Positions 26,315 to 35,028 of a stretch of 64,000 nt of DNA are shown piece by piece (position 1 is the stretch's first letter; every line of letters begins with the position of its first letter). The position numbers were made by a program, and so were the translations under genes. The notes under the pieces are model-generated. The model was not told where the DNA came from and made no database searches. It worked only from the letters and a program-made list of their open reading frames with translations. Source of the DNA: CAZHJK01 sp964533275 (lineage in GTDB: Bacteria > Bacillota > Clostridia > Eubacteriales > Garciellaceae); NCBI GenBank assembly GCA_964533275.1, contig CAZHJK010000001.1, positions 1-64,000 on the forward strand. Direction: 5' to 3'.

Positions 26315-27244
26315 TTGAATAGAGTACATTGGATTATGTTATGTGTAATAATAATCAGTGTGGTGGGGTGCATAATTGTAGGGAATATAGGATATCATGA
26401 TATTCAATTAGATGATGGGACACTATATGGCAAGTTCAAAGGAAATGATAAGGATTTAGTACTTTTAATTGTTGCTGGTTCAGGTCCCACAGATATGAAT
26501 GGAAACTCTTCATTAACCCAAGGAAGAAATGACTCCTTTATACAATTGGCTAAAGATCTTTCCCATAGGGGGATAACAACATTTAGATATGATAAAAGAA
26601 CAGCGGGTAGAAGTGTAGATACTTTCGATAATAAAGATATGGATTTTGATTATTTTATAGATGACTGTAGAGATGCTATTAAATATTTAAAGGAACAAGG
26701 ATATAAAAAGATTGTTATAATTGGCCATAGCCAAGGGTCTCTAGTAGGTATGATGGCTGCAATACAAGAACCCGTAGATGGATTTATATCAGTAGCAGGT
26801 TCTGGCTTTACCATTGATACAATTCTAGAAAATCAACTTCTGCCTCATTATGATGAAAAAAGTAAGGAGATTAAAGCTATACATTCATTGAGGGAGGGGA
26901 CAATAGATACTTCTTTTGATGAAGATCATGCCCTATTTAGTGTTACTAACCAGGAATTTTTATTAACTTGGATGAAGTATAACCCAGCCGAAGAAATAAA
27001 AAAATTAAACATTCCAATTTTGCTCATACAAGGTGATATGGACACACAAGTAAATGTAGATGATTTGAAATCTTTAAAAGCAGCCAATAGTCAAGATGAA
27101 TCTATTTTAATAAAAGGAATGAATCATGTACTAAAAAAAGTATCAAGTGAAGAAGAGAATGTAGTTACATATACAGATCCATCCTATCAATTACACAGTG
27201 AATTGGTTCCCACTATAGTAAAATTTATCAATACTTTAAAATAG
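26315..27244 (+). CDS. Membrane-anchored alpha/beta hydrolase
   Basis: This about 309-residue protein has an N-terminal hydrophobic anchor (about 5-22) and an alpha/beta hydrolase domain. The nucleophile is in IGHSQGSLVG, the acid lies near IQGDMDTQV and the catalytic His is in KGMNHVLK. The oxyanion region is IVAGSGPTDMNGNS. TTG 26315 is favoured because CGGGGGTGAT is spaced correctly; a GTG at 26306 overlaps it. It is likely an esterase or related enzyme at the membrane surface, in one operon with the exporter. It might modify or detoxify the exporter substrate, by inference. Confidence 0.75.
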   Translation: MNRVHWIMLCVIIISVVGCIIVGNIGYHDIQLDDGTLYGKFKGNDKDLVLLIVAGSGPTDMNGNSSLTQGRNDSFIQLAKDLSHRGITTFRYDKRTAGRSVDTFDNKDMDFDYFIDDCRDAIKYLKEQGYKKIVIIGHSQGSLVGMMAAIQEPVDGFISVAGSGFTIDTILENQLLPHYDEKSKEIKAIHSLREGTIDTSFDEDHALFSVTNQEFLLTWMKYNPAEEIKKLNIPILLIQGDMDTQVNVDDLKSLKAANSQDESILIKGMNHVLKKVSSEEENVVTYTDPSYQLHSELVPTIVKFINTLK

Positions 27245-27290
27245 AGCTTATAGGAGATACAAAAAGTTGTTAAATATAATATATATATTA

Positions 27291-27325
27291 AAAACTAGCT
27301 GAATAATTTTTATTCAGCTAGTTTT
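27291..27325. terminator. Bidirectional terminator overlapping the end of the exporter gene
   Basis: AAAACTAGCTGAATAA (27291-27306) pairs with TATTCAGCTAGTTTT (27311-27325). The right arm is also the last codons (KLAE and stop) of the minus-strand ABC exporter, so the terminator stem overlaps coding sequence. Confidence 0.8.
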
Positions 27326-29028
27326 TGTGCATCATGTAAGTTTTTATATAATCCATTTAATGCTATCAATTCTTCATGGGTACCTTGCTCGTGTATTCCC
27401 TCATCTGTGAGAACAATAATTCTATCTGCACCTTTAATGGTTGTCAATCTATGGGCAATAACTAAGGTGGTTCTATTCTTAGAAAGGTGTTCAAATGAGC
27501 TTTGAATGATTTTTTCGTTTTCATTATCTAAACTAGAGGTTGCTTCATCTAAGATTAAAATGGATGGATTTTTTAAAAATATTCTTGCTATAGATATTCT
27601 TTGTTTTTGTCCACCTGATAACTTAACTCCTCTTTCACCGGTATAGGTATCATAACCATTTGGCAGTTTCATAATAAACTCATGGGCATTTGCTAATTTA
27701 GCAGCATTTATTACATCCTCCTGAGTAGCATTTATATTACCATATCTTATATTTTCACTTATTGTTCCTGAAAATAAAAAAACATCCTGTTGAACAATAC
27801 CAATATTATCTCTTAAATTTCTTAATTTAATATCACGAATATCAGTATTATCCAATAAAATATTACCTTCTGATACTTCATAAAATCTAGGGATTAAACT
27901 ACATATAGTTGTTTTACCTGCACCAGAAGGTCCAACAAAAGCAATTGTTTCACCAGTATGTATTTTTAGGTTAATATTCTTTAATACTTGTTCATCATCA
28001 TTATAATTAAAATGTACATTATTAAATATAATTTCACCGGATAATTTTCCAATGTTTTTTGCCCAAGGACTATCTACAATATCAGGATTAATATCTAAGA
28101 TCTCTGTGAATCTATTAAAACCTGATGTTGCCTTTTGGAATATCTCAATAAAGTTAGCGATCCTTTTTATAGGCTCAATAAATATAGAGATATATAGATG
28201 GAATTGGACTAATACTCCTATAGAAATCTGTTGATAGTAAACAAAGAGGCCTCCAAAAAACACAATAGCCAATTGAAGCATATGGGAGAAAAAGTTAATA
28301 CCAGTGTGGAATTCCCCCATAACTTTATAGGATTCTTCCTTAGTTGTTTTATAACTGTCATTCCCTATTTGAAATTTATTTTCTTCATACCACTCATTGC
28401 CAAATGACTTAACAACCCTTATTCCTGATATACTATCTTCTATTTGTGCATTTATGTCAGCTATTTTAATTCTCATTTCTTTAAAAACCTTGCGCATTTT
28501 ACGATTTTTAACAATAGTAAAGTATAGCATTATTGGTATTAGTATTGCTATAATTAAGGCAAGTTGCCAGTTAATGGAAAACATTATTACCAAGGCTCCT
28601 AAGAGGGTTATGATAGCTATAAAAATATCCTCAGGACCATGATGGGCAAATTCAGCAATATCAAATAAATCATTTACTAAGCGAGACATTATATGCCCAG
28701 TCTTGGTATTATCAAAATAATTAAATGATAGTTTTTGTATATGGTTAAATAAATCACTTCTCATATCTGACTCAATTCTTACTCCTAGTACATGACCCCA
28801 ATAACTTACGATATAATTAAATAAAGCCCTTAAGATATATAAGGCAAGCATTATTATCGATATTATAATTAGTAGTCTTAAATTCTTTTCAGGTATTGCA
28901 TCATCTATTATTAAAGCTACCAGGGCAGGGAATATTAAATCTAATATAGACATGAGTAGGGCACAACCAAAATCTAAGGTAAATAATTTCATATGAGGCT
29001 TGTAATATTGTGAAAATCTTTTTAACAA
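27310..29028 (-). CDS. ABC exporter with fused membrane and ATPase domains (MdlB/YknU-like)
   Basis: This about 572-residue half-transporter has six N-terminal membrane helices (about 15-300). Its ATPase domain has Walker A (GPSGAGKTT), Q-loop (GIVQQDVFLF), signature LSGGQKQRISIAR, Walker B (ILILDEATSSLD) and switch AHRLTT. TTG 29028 is preferred over the ATG at 29043 because AAGGTGAT sits between them at a proper distance. It probably functions as a homodimer, since no paired half-transporter is adjacent. The substrate is unknown; lipids, peptides and drugs are typical. Confidence 0.85.
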   Translation of the reverse strand: MLKRFSQYYKPHMKLFTLDFGCALLMSILDLIFPALVALIIDDAIPEKNLRLLIIISIIMLALYILRALFNYIVSYWGHVLGVRIESDMRSDLFNHIQKLSFNYFDNTKTGHIMSRLVNDLFDIAEFAHHGPEDIFIAIITLLGALVIMFSINWQLALIIAILIPIMLYFTIVKNRKMRKVFKEMRIKIADINAQIEDSISGIRVVKSFGNEWYEENKFQIGNDSYKTTKEESYKVMGEFHTGINFFSHMLQLAIVFFGGLFVYYQQISIGVLVQFHLYISIFIEPIKRIANFIEIFQKATSGFNRFTEILDINPDIVDSPWAKNIGKLSGEIIFNNVHFNYNDDEQVLKNINLKIHTGETIAFVGPSGAGKTTICSLIPRFYEVSEGNILLDNTDIRDIKLRNLRDNIGIVQQDVFLFSGTISENIRYGNINATQEDVINAAKLANAHEFIMKLPNGYDTYTGERGVKLSGGQKQRISIARIFLKNPSILILDEATSSLDNENEKIIQSSFEHLSKNRTTLVIAHRLTTIKGADRIIVLTDEGIHEQGTHEELIALNGLYKNLHDAQKLAE

Positions 29029-29251
29029 AAAATCACCTTCCATTAGTATTAATCATTAATTAATTATAATATAATCATTATTTTTATTACTTGTTTTTCA
29101 TTTTTAAGCTTATTTATTTTTTTTCACTAGTATGAAATTCAGTCAATTAGCTTCATCTAAATCCATCTCTGCTTTATTATATTACATAATGAAGGAAAAT
29201 GCATAAATAATTAAATGGAATGGTCAAAATCATATAAGGTTATTAGGGATA

Positions 29252-29280
29252 ATTGACATATGCCTTCAATAGGGTATAAT
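29252..29280 (+). promoter_or_regulatory. Promoter with a half-palindrome related to the operators at 6211-6270
   Basis: TTGACA (29253-29258), a 16-base spacer and TATAAT (29275-29280) repeat the geometry of the promoter at 6214-6241. The left arm ATTGACATATG is identical to that operator, while the right arm is degraded to CCTTCAAT. The rest of the gap 29029-29251 shows no gene; it is AT-rich and may hold the promoter of the ABC exporter on the other strand. Confidence 0.75.
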
Positions 29281-29337
29281 AAATAGATATAAATTCAGCA
29301 GAGTTTTTTGATAGAAAAAAGTATGAGGTGATTTTAA

Positions 29338-29685
29338 ATGCCAAGACCAAGAAAATGGAGAAAAGTATGTTGTTTACCTGAAAGTAATAGATTCGGTCCT
29401 CTTAACCAGTCTGAAAAAAATGAGCATTTTGTTAATATGACTGTTGATGAATATGAGACTATCAGGTTGATTGATTTAGAGGGTTACACCCAAGAAGAAT
29501 GTGCTAAGCAGATGAATGTTGCCCGTACAACTATACAACGCATTTATTATGATGCCAGAAAAAAACTTGCAGAGTCTCTTGTAAATGGAAAAATTCTAAG
29601 TATAGAGGGTGGAGACTATAAACTTTGTGATGGACTTGAAAAAACATGTTTCTGTGGAGGTTGCAGAAGACATAGATATAAATAA
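29338..29685 (+). CDS. DUF134 (UPF0251) helix-turn-helix regulator, second copy
   Basis: This 115-residue paralogue of the protein at 6729 has MPRPRKWRKVCCLPESNRFGPL at the start, the same DEYETIRLIDLEGYTQEECAKQM helix-turn-helix, and a C-terminal Cys cluster (CDGLEKTCFCGGCRRH). It is monocistronic, ending at a terminator at 29698. The related promoter suggests that one or both DUF134 proteins regulate it. Its targets are otherwise unknown. Confidence 0.8.
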   Translation: MPRPRKWRKVCCLPESNRFGPLNQSEKNEHFVNMTVDEYETIRLIDLEGYTQEECAKQMNVARTTIQRIYYDARKKLAESLVNGKILSIEGGDYKLCDGLEKTCFCGGCRRHRYK

Positions 29686-29697
29686 AATTAATAATTC

Positions 29698-29721
29698 AGC
29701 ATCTCATTTGAGATGCTTTTT
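29698..29721 (+). terminator. Rho-independent terminator
   Basis: AGCATCTCA (29698-29706) pairs perfectly with TGAGATGCT (29709-29717) across a two-base loop, followed by T residues. Confidence 0.85.
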
Positions 29722-29779
29722 GATTCCGAATATAAAGCTATTTAAGGGGGAAAATAAGTATAGATTAGGAGGGATATAT

Positions 29780-30910
29780 ATGAAAGCAATTGTTTATGAT
29801 GGCATAAAGGATGTGAAAGTGAAAAAAGTAGAAGATCCTAAAATTCAAAATCCAGACGATCTAATAGTAAAGGTATCCTCAACTGCAATTTGTGGTTCTG
29901 ATTTACATCTAATTCATGGGATGATACCGAATATGCCTAAGGGATTTGTATTAGGACATGAGACCATGGGAATTGTAGAAGAAGTTGGTAGAGAAGTACG
30001 AATGACAAAAAAAGGAGATAAAGTTATCATTCCTTTTCCAGTTTCTTGTGGACATTGCTGGTATTGTGAGCATGATTTATATACTATGTGTGACAATTCC
30101 AATCCTAATGGAGAAGTAGGGGGATTATTTGGTTATAGTGAAACATTTGGAGGATATGATGGAGGGCAAGCGGAATATTTAAGAGTTCCCTATGGAAATG
30201 TTGGACCAAGGGTAATACCAGAAGAGTTAACAGATGAGCAAGTACTCTTTCTTACAGATGTACTCCCAACTGCCTATTGGGGAGTTGAAAACGGTGAAGT
30301 AAAGCAGGGAGATGTAGTTGTAGTATTAGGTTGTGGACCTATTGGTCTTACTACTATTAAATGGGCTGCTTTTTTTGGAGCCAAACGCATTATAGCAGTA
30401 GATTATATAGAATATAGACTGGAACATGCTAAAAAGCATTATGGAGTTGAAACTGTAAATTTCCGAAAACATGATAAGACTGGAGACTATATTAAAGAAA
30501 TAACCCATGGAGGAGCAGATGTTGTTATTGATTGTGTGGGAATGGATGGAAAGATGTCAGCTGTAGAAATAGTGGAATCTGCCCTAAAATTGCAGGGAGG
30601 CTCCAAATCTGCTATAGAAATTGCTTCTCAATCGGTTAGAAAGGGCGGTATAATATCCACGGTTGGTGTGTATGGTGGACGATATAATACTTTCCCATTA
30701 GGGGACTTCTTTTCTAGGAATATTACCTTGAAGATGGGGCAATGTCCTGCGCACGCATATGTTGATAGAATACTAGAACTAATAAAAAATGGGAAATTTG
30801 ATGCAACCGACATTATTACCCATAAATTATCCCTAGATGAAGGAAGACATGCATATGAAATTTTTGATGAAAAAAAAGATGACTGTATAAAGGTAATATT
30901 AAAACCTTAA
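29780..30910 (+). CDS. Zinc-dependent alcohol dehydrogenase, formaldehyde-dehydrogenase-like
   Basis: The 376-residue medium-chain dehydrogenase has catalytic zinc ligands Cys (AICGSDLHLIHG), His-Glu (GHETMG) and a distal structural zinc set (CGHCWYCEHDLYTMC). Its Rossmann motif is VVVLGCGPIG. The inserted loop with VGGLFGYSETFGGYDGGQAEYLRVP and the DVLPTAYWGVENGEV segment mark the glutathione-independent formaldehyde-dehydrogenase-like group. ATG 29780 is preceded by AGGAGGGAT; a longer frame overlaps the DUF134 gene and is not credible. Likely substrates are short aldehydes or alcohols. Confidence 0.82.
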   Translation: MKAIVYDGIKDVKVKKVEDPKIQNPDDLIVKVSSTAICGSDLHLIHGMIPNMPKGFVLGHETMGIVEEVGREVRMTKKGDKVIIPFPVSCGHCWYCEHDLYTMCDNSNPNGEVGGLFGYSETFGGYDGGQAEYLRVPYGNVGPRVIPEELTDEQVLFLTDVLPTAYWGVENGEVKQGDVVVVLGCGPIGLTTIKWAAFFGAKRIIAVDYIEYRLEHAKKHYGVETVNFRKHDKTGDYIKEITHGGADVVIDCVGMDGKMSAVEIVESALKLQGGSKSAIEIASQSVRKGGIISTVGVYGGRYNTFPLGDFFSRNITLKMGQCPAHAYVDRILELIKNGKFDATDIITHKLSLDEGRHAYEIFDEKKDDCIKVILKP

Positions 30911-30942
30911 AAAATAGTAATAAAAATAAATGAGGTGTTGTA

Positions 30943-31746
30943 ATGGCTGTAGCTCATAAATCAGTAATATCCTTTGGACTTGTTGCTATACCAATCTCAA
31001 TGTATACTGCAACCCAGAATAATGATATTAGTTTTAATCAGCTTCATGACGAAGATAAAAAGAGAATAAAGTATAAAAAAACTTGTAGTCATTGCGGAAA
31101 GGAAATTACATCAAAGGATATAGTTAAAGGATATCAATATGATAAGGATCACTATGTGGTTGTAAGCAATGATGATTTAGAAAAGATAAAAACTGAAAAG
31201 GATAAATCAATACAAATACTACATTTCGCAAAGTTAAATCAAATATCTCCTATTTATTATGACAAAACCTATCAGGCAATTCCTGAAGCTGGGGGAGATA
31301 AAGCCTTTGAACTTTTGCGTGTAGCATTATTAGAAGAGGAAAAGATAGCTATAGGAAAAACTGTTATGGGGACAAAGGAGACATTGCTTGCTATAATTCC
31401 AAGAGAAGATGGGATTTTATTATCAACTATGCATTATGAGGATGATATTAAAGAAATGCAAAAAACTTATAAGAAAGTGGAGTTGTCTAAAGAAGAGTTA
31501 AATATGGCAAAAACTCTTATTAATTCCATGGATACGCCATTTGAGCCTTCTGAATATAAGGATGAATACCAAGAAAAGCTGCGGGATTTGATAGAAACTA
31601 AAATTGCGGGTAAGGATATTGTGGAAGCAAAATCTGAGGGACCTAATAATGTTATAAATCTGATGGATGCTCTTAAAGAAAGTATTGAACAAAATAAGCC
31701 AAAGACTAAAAAACCCAAGTCAAAGAGAAAAACAAAGGGTGCATAA
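30943..31746 (+). CDS. ku: Ku protein of non-homologous end joining
   Basis: This 267-residue bacterial Ku starts MAVAHKSVISFGLVAIPISMY and carries the core beta-barrel. A zinc-like CxxC lies at about 48-51 (KKTCSHCGKEI) and the bridge region has the LLRVALLEEEKIAIGKTVM segment. The C-terminus is Lys-rich (KPKTKKPKSKRKTKGA), as in Ku proteins that add DNA-threading tails. Its stop shares one base with the ligase start, so the pair is one translation unit. It binds double-strand DNA ends. Confidence 0.9.
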   Translation: MAVAHKSVISFGLVAIPISMYTATQNNDISFNQLHDEDKKRIKYKKTCSHCGKEITSKDIVKGYQYDKDHYVVVSNDDLEKIKTEKDKSIQILHFAKLNQISPIYYDKTYQAIPEAGGDKAFELLRVALLEEEKIAIGKTVMGTKETLLAIIPREDGILLSTMHYEDDIKEMQKTYKKVELSKEELNMAKTLINSMDTPFEPSEYKDEYQEKLRDLIETKIAGKDIVEAKSEGPNNVINLMDALKESIEQNKPKTKKPKSKRKTKGA

Positions 31747-32684
31747 TGGACATATTTGAAAGTAAAAATATTAAACCAATGTTAATAGGTGAGATGAAAG
31801 AGGTATTTGACAGTCCAAAATTTATCTATGAATTGAAATTTGATGGAGAACGATGTGTCGCATATTTAGATAAGACTCAAGAAACAGAGCTTCGTAATAA
31901 AAGGAATCTTAAAATGTTAGGAAAGGTTCCGGAGCTATCAGAGATTCACAAGCAAATAAAATATCGTTGCATATTAGATGGGGAACTGTTAGTTTTTAAG
32001 GATGGAAAGCCTGATTTTTATGAAATACAAAGGCGTTCATTAATGTCTAATACATTTAAAATAAAACTTGCTTCCTTAAAGTACCCAGCTAGTTTTACTG
32101 CATTTGATATATTATATTATAAAGATCAACAAGTTACTGATCTTCCTTTAATGGAGAGAAAAAGGTTATTAGAAGATAACATAATAGAAAATAAGCATAT
32201 TTTAATTTCAAGATATATTGAGGAGCAAGGGACTACCCTATATAAATTATCTGAAAAAGAAGACCTTGAAGGGATAGTAGCTAAAGCTATGGACAGTAAG
32301 TACTATTTTAATAAGAGAACAAAGGATTGGATTAAAATAAAAAACCTAATGGATGATGATTTTGTTGTATGTGGCTATATTGTAAAGGATAAAGGAGTAA
32401 CTAGCATTGTACTTGGGCAATATTTTAGAGACCAATTAATATATAAGGGTCATGTTACCCTAGGAGTATCAACAACAGATTTTAAAATAATAAGTTCAAT
32501 GACAAGAATAAACTCTCCTAACATTAAAGAAATATCAAAAGGCAACGAGAATGCAGTTTGGATTAAGCCAGATCTTGTATGTAAAGTAGAGTATATGATG
32601 GAAACAGCTACTGGTTCTTTGAGGCAACCTGTATTTAAGGGACTTAGAAATGATAAAAGACCAGAGGATTGTATAATAAATTAA
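31746..32684 (+). CDS. ligD: ATP-dependent DNA ligase, ligase-domain-only LigD type
   Basis: This 312-residue enzyme has the adenylation motif ELKFDGERC with Lys near 31, LDGELLVFKDGKP, FDILYY, EGIVAKAMDSKYYF and DWIKIKN, followed by an OB-fold region. Multidomain bacterial LigD proteins often also carry polymerase and phosphoesterase modules; neither is present here. It is coupled to ku. It seals broken ends after Ku binding; end processing would need other enzymes. Confidence 0.88.
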   Translation: MDIFESKNIKPMLIGEMKEVFDSPKFIYELKFDGERCVAYLDKTQETELRNKRNLKMLGKVPELSEIHKQIKYRCILDGELLVFKDGKPDFYEIQRRSLMSNTFKIKLASLKYPASFTAFDILYYKDQQVTDLPLMERKRLLEDNIIENKHILISRYIEEQGTTLYKLSEKEDLEGIVAKAMDSKYYFNKRTKDWIKIKNLMDDDFVVCGYIVKDKGVTSIVLGQYFRDQLIYKGHVTLGVSTTDFKIISSMTRINSPNIKEISKGNENAVWIKPDLVCKVEYMMETATGSLRQPVFKGLRNDKRPEDCIIN

Positions 32685-32689
32685 AGAAT

Positions 32690-32727
32690 AAAATGAGAAG
32701 TGTAACTAAGTACTTCTCATTTTATTT
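32690..32727 (+). terminator. Rho-independent terminator
   Basis: AAAATGAGAAGT (32690-32701) pairs perfectly with ACTTCTCATTTT (32712-32723), followed by T-rich sequence. It ends the ku-ligD unit. Confidence 0.8.
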
Positions 32728-32784
32728 ATGAAGTAAAAAGTTGGTATCTTCTATTATATTGATAGAGATATCTTTTTTTATCTT

Positions 32785-34467
32785 TTAGATTTTCCTTGGT
32801 AAACTGGCGATAGCATTAGCGGCTTCCATTGCAGTTTTCAGTGCTCCCTGTATCCATGCATGCTTGCCAGAAACATGTTCTCCTGCAAAAAAAACTCTGT
32901 CTTTATATTCAGGTTGTTTCATACTCCACGAGAAAATACTCTTTTGACTGGGGCTATAGTAACCAAAAGCACCCAAAAACCATTCTAAACTATTCCAATT
33001 TACACTGACCTGGTCTAATAATATTCTGTCTAAATATCCCTTGGGTAGGTAATGTATCTGCTCAATCTGTCTTTTAATTTCATTAAATCTTCTAGTAGGA
33101 GGAAGATTTCCTAGTCTAACAGCATCTAGAACGAAATTGTAGGTTGATAATAATACACCTGGCTCATCAGGAGGAGGAAGGGTTGAACCTATAAATTCCC
33201 AATGATCAGAAGGATACCATAGAGAAGTAACAGGACGATCAGTTGAAGAACTACCACCAAGTTTTCTACCGCAAATAATATTATTATCTTCCCAAAATCT
33301 TTTACTAAAAAACTGAGCTGCCTTAAAGGAATTTTCATAGGTGAATTCCTGTATTGCTTGCATTTTATTATCCGAAAATTGTGGATATAATTCCACATGC
33401 CTTAATGTGGAAAAAGGGATAGCACAAATAATATAATCAAAGGTTTTGGTTTGTAAGAATTGGTTATTATTATTTTTAAAATATAGTGTAACCGGACCTC
33501 CCATATTTGCTTGTTTAATTTTTTCTACCCTATGTCCACCCATCCAATTTACCTTTCCTAATAGTTGAGAGGGAATAGCTGGGTAAAATTTTTTAACATC
33601 AGGATCAAAAAAAGAATTAAAAAAAGCTATTGGGAGTCTAGAAGTGCCTCCATCAATACGATATAGAGATGTAAAATCTAAGGAATAGATTTCTGAATAT
33701 AGCTCTATAGCACTACTATAATAAAAATCTCCAATTAAGGGCGATAAATTTGCCAACATATTTATAGCACCCTGGCTAAGCCCTGCCCTTTCAAATATAT
33801 CCCTGATTTTTAAATAGTCTAGGTTAATTATCTCAGGAGAATACTCTTTCTTTATTTCTATAATTTCTTGGCGAATATTTGGGGGCAATTCCATAAGAGG
33901 AGTATTAATAGCATTATTTAACAATTGTCTCCAGGGGGTAACCCTTTCTTCTGTGGTTAGGTTAAAAGCTGGATAGATATTTTTCTTTACACTTTCCCCT
34001 TGGGGGTCATTACATGCATAACGATGTCTTATAAAAAAAGTATCAGCAGAAGTGGATTGTATAAAGGGTAGAGTTTTTAATTTAAATAAATCAATATAGT
34101 GCCATGATATTTCATGGGAAATAGGTATTCTCATAGCTCCTAGTTCACCGTAATATCTTTTTGAAGGATCAAAATAATGGGTATAAATCCTTCCCCCAAT
34201 GCGGTGTTCCTGAGCATCAAAGACCGTGATATTATATCCTAGCTTTCTTAATTCAAATGCCGCCGATAATCCTGCAACACCGCCACCTATAACTCCAATG
34301 GAAATATTTTTTCCACTTCCTAATGGAGCTAATGTAGTAATATCCTGTGGAGGGCTTAGGGATTCTATAAGATATGGATAATCTTCTACTCGATTTTCTT
34401 CTTGTAATAATTCTAGAAGGATTTTCCTTCTTTCAGCTTTGGTAGGTTGAATTATATTAGGTTTCAA
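32785..34467 (-). CDS. Flavin-containing amine oxidase / L-amino-acid oxidase family protein
   Basis: This 560-residue FAD protein has the dinucleotide motif IGVIGGGVAGLSAAFELRKLG (about 57-77) and the following VFDAQEHRIGGRIYTH with the GGR signature. It also has ELGAMRIP, a substrate region with SLYRIDGGTSRLP, and a C-terminal FAD segment RVFFAGEHVSGKHAWIQGALKTAMEAA. The family includes L-amino-acid oxidase, monoamine oxidase and tryptophan 2-monooxygenase. No signal peptide is seen. In an apparent anaerobe, oxygen may not be the natural acceptor. Confidence 0.82.
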   Translation of the reverse strand: MKPNIIQPTKAERRKILLELLQEENRVEDYPYLIESLSPPQDITTLAPLGSGKNISIGVIGGGVAGLSAAFELRKLGYNITVFDAQEHRIGGRIYTHYFDPSKRYYGELGAMRIPISHEISWHYIDLFKLKTLPFIQSTSADTFFIRHRYACNDPQGESVKKNIYPAFNLTTEERVTPWRQLLNNAINTPLMELPPNIRQEIIEIKKEYSPEIINLDYLKIRDIFERAGLSQGAINMLANLSPLIGDFYYSSAIELYSEIYSLDFTSLYRIDGGTSRLPIAFFNSFFDPDVKKFYPAIPSQLLGKVNWMGGHRVEKIKQANMGGPVTLYFKNNNNQFLQTKTFDYIICAIPFSTLRHVELYPQFSDNKMQAIQEFTYENSFKAAQFFSKRFWEDNNIICGRKLGGSSSTDRPVTSLWYPSDHWEFIGSTLPPPDEPGVLLSTYNFVLDAVRLGNLPPTRRFNEIKRQIEQIHYLPKGYLDRILLDQVSVNWNSLEWFLGAFGYYSPSQKSIFSWSMKQPEYKDRVFFAGEHVSGKHAWIQGALKTAMEAANAIASLPRKI

Positions 34468-34666
34468 GTTTCAACCTCCTTTTTTAATAAATACATAAAT
34501 TTTGTATTTTATACATAAAATATACTCAATATCAATATATGCTATAGAATTTAAATAGATTCATAAAAAGTTATATTACCAATAGTTTCCTTGTATTAAG
34601 TTAAAAAAAAAGAACAAAAATAAATTTAAAGTATTTAAAATATCATTAGAAAAGGAGATATTTTAT

Positions 34667-34843
34667 ATGGATAGTAAAGAAAGAAAAGATTTTAGGAATA
34701 TTCAAGAGGATATGGAAATGGGAGAAGACTGGTCTATATTAGATGAAGATTTAATGCTTACAGGTGGCAACAATTATTTACAAAGGGATGAATCTTCTAA
34801 AGTTGTAGAGAAAATAAGAAGTAGAATGAAATATAAACATTAA
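34667..34843 (+). CDS. Small acidic protein of unknown function (58 residues)
   Basis: ATG 34667 follows AAAGGAGA at a good distance and opens a 58-codon frame ending in TAA. A strong terminator lies 25 bases later. The product begins MDSKERKDFRNIQEDMEMG, is rich in Asp/Glu in the first half and Lys/Arg at the end, and has no Cys and no membrane segment. It matches no family I recognise. Confidence 0.6.
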   Translation: MDSKERKDFRNIQEDMEMGEDWSILDEDLMLTGGNNYLQRDESSKVVEKIRSRMKYKH

Positions 34844-34867
34844 TTAAATAATGAAATCCTTTTATAG

Positions 34868-34897
34868 CAAGAGGCTTATTTACCTCTTGTTTTTTTA
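34868..34897 (+). terminator. Rho-independent terminator
   Basis: CAAGAGG (34868-34874) pairs with CCTCTTG (34883-34889), followed by at least seven T residues. Confidence 0.85.
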
Positions 34898-34930
34898 TAT
34901 TATAGGAAAGTTCTACTTTCCTATAATATA
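34896..34930. repeat. 15-bp perfect inverted repeat, not a terminator
   Basis: TATATTATAGGAAAG (34896-34910) and CTTTCCTATAATATA (34916-34930) are perfect complements around a 5-base loop. The flanks are a T run on the left and AAAAATAAGG on the right, so neither transcript direction has a normal terminator tail. It lies just before the promoter of the kinase gene at 35029. Confidence 0.6.
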
Positions 34931-34966
34931 AAAATAAGGGGTTTGTATGGATGCGTTTTTTTCTTG

Positions 34967-34996
34967 TTGAGAAGAATGTACTCAGTGGTATATAAT
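34967..34996 (+). promoter_or_regulatory. Promoter of the second two-component system
   Basis: TTGAGA (34967-34972), an 18-base spacer and TATAAT (34991-34996) lie 33 bases before the kinase start codon. This is a plausible vegetative promoter. Confidence 0.55.
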
Positions 34997-35028
34997 GGAA
35001 TAAACCATTTTAATAGGAGTAGTGAAAG

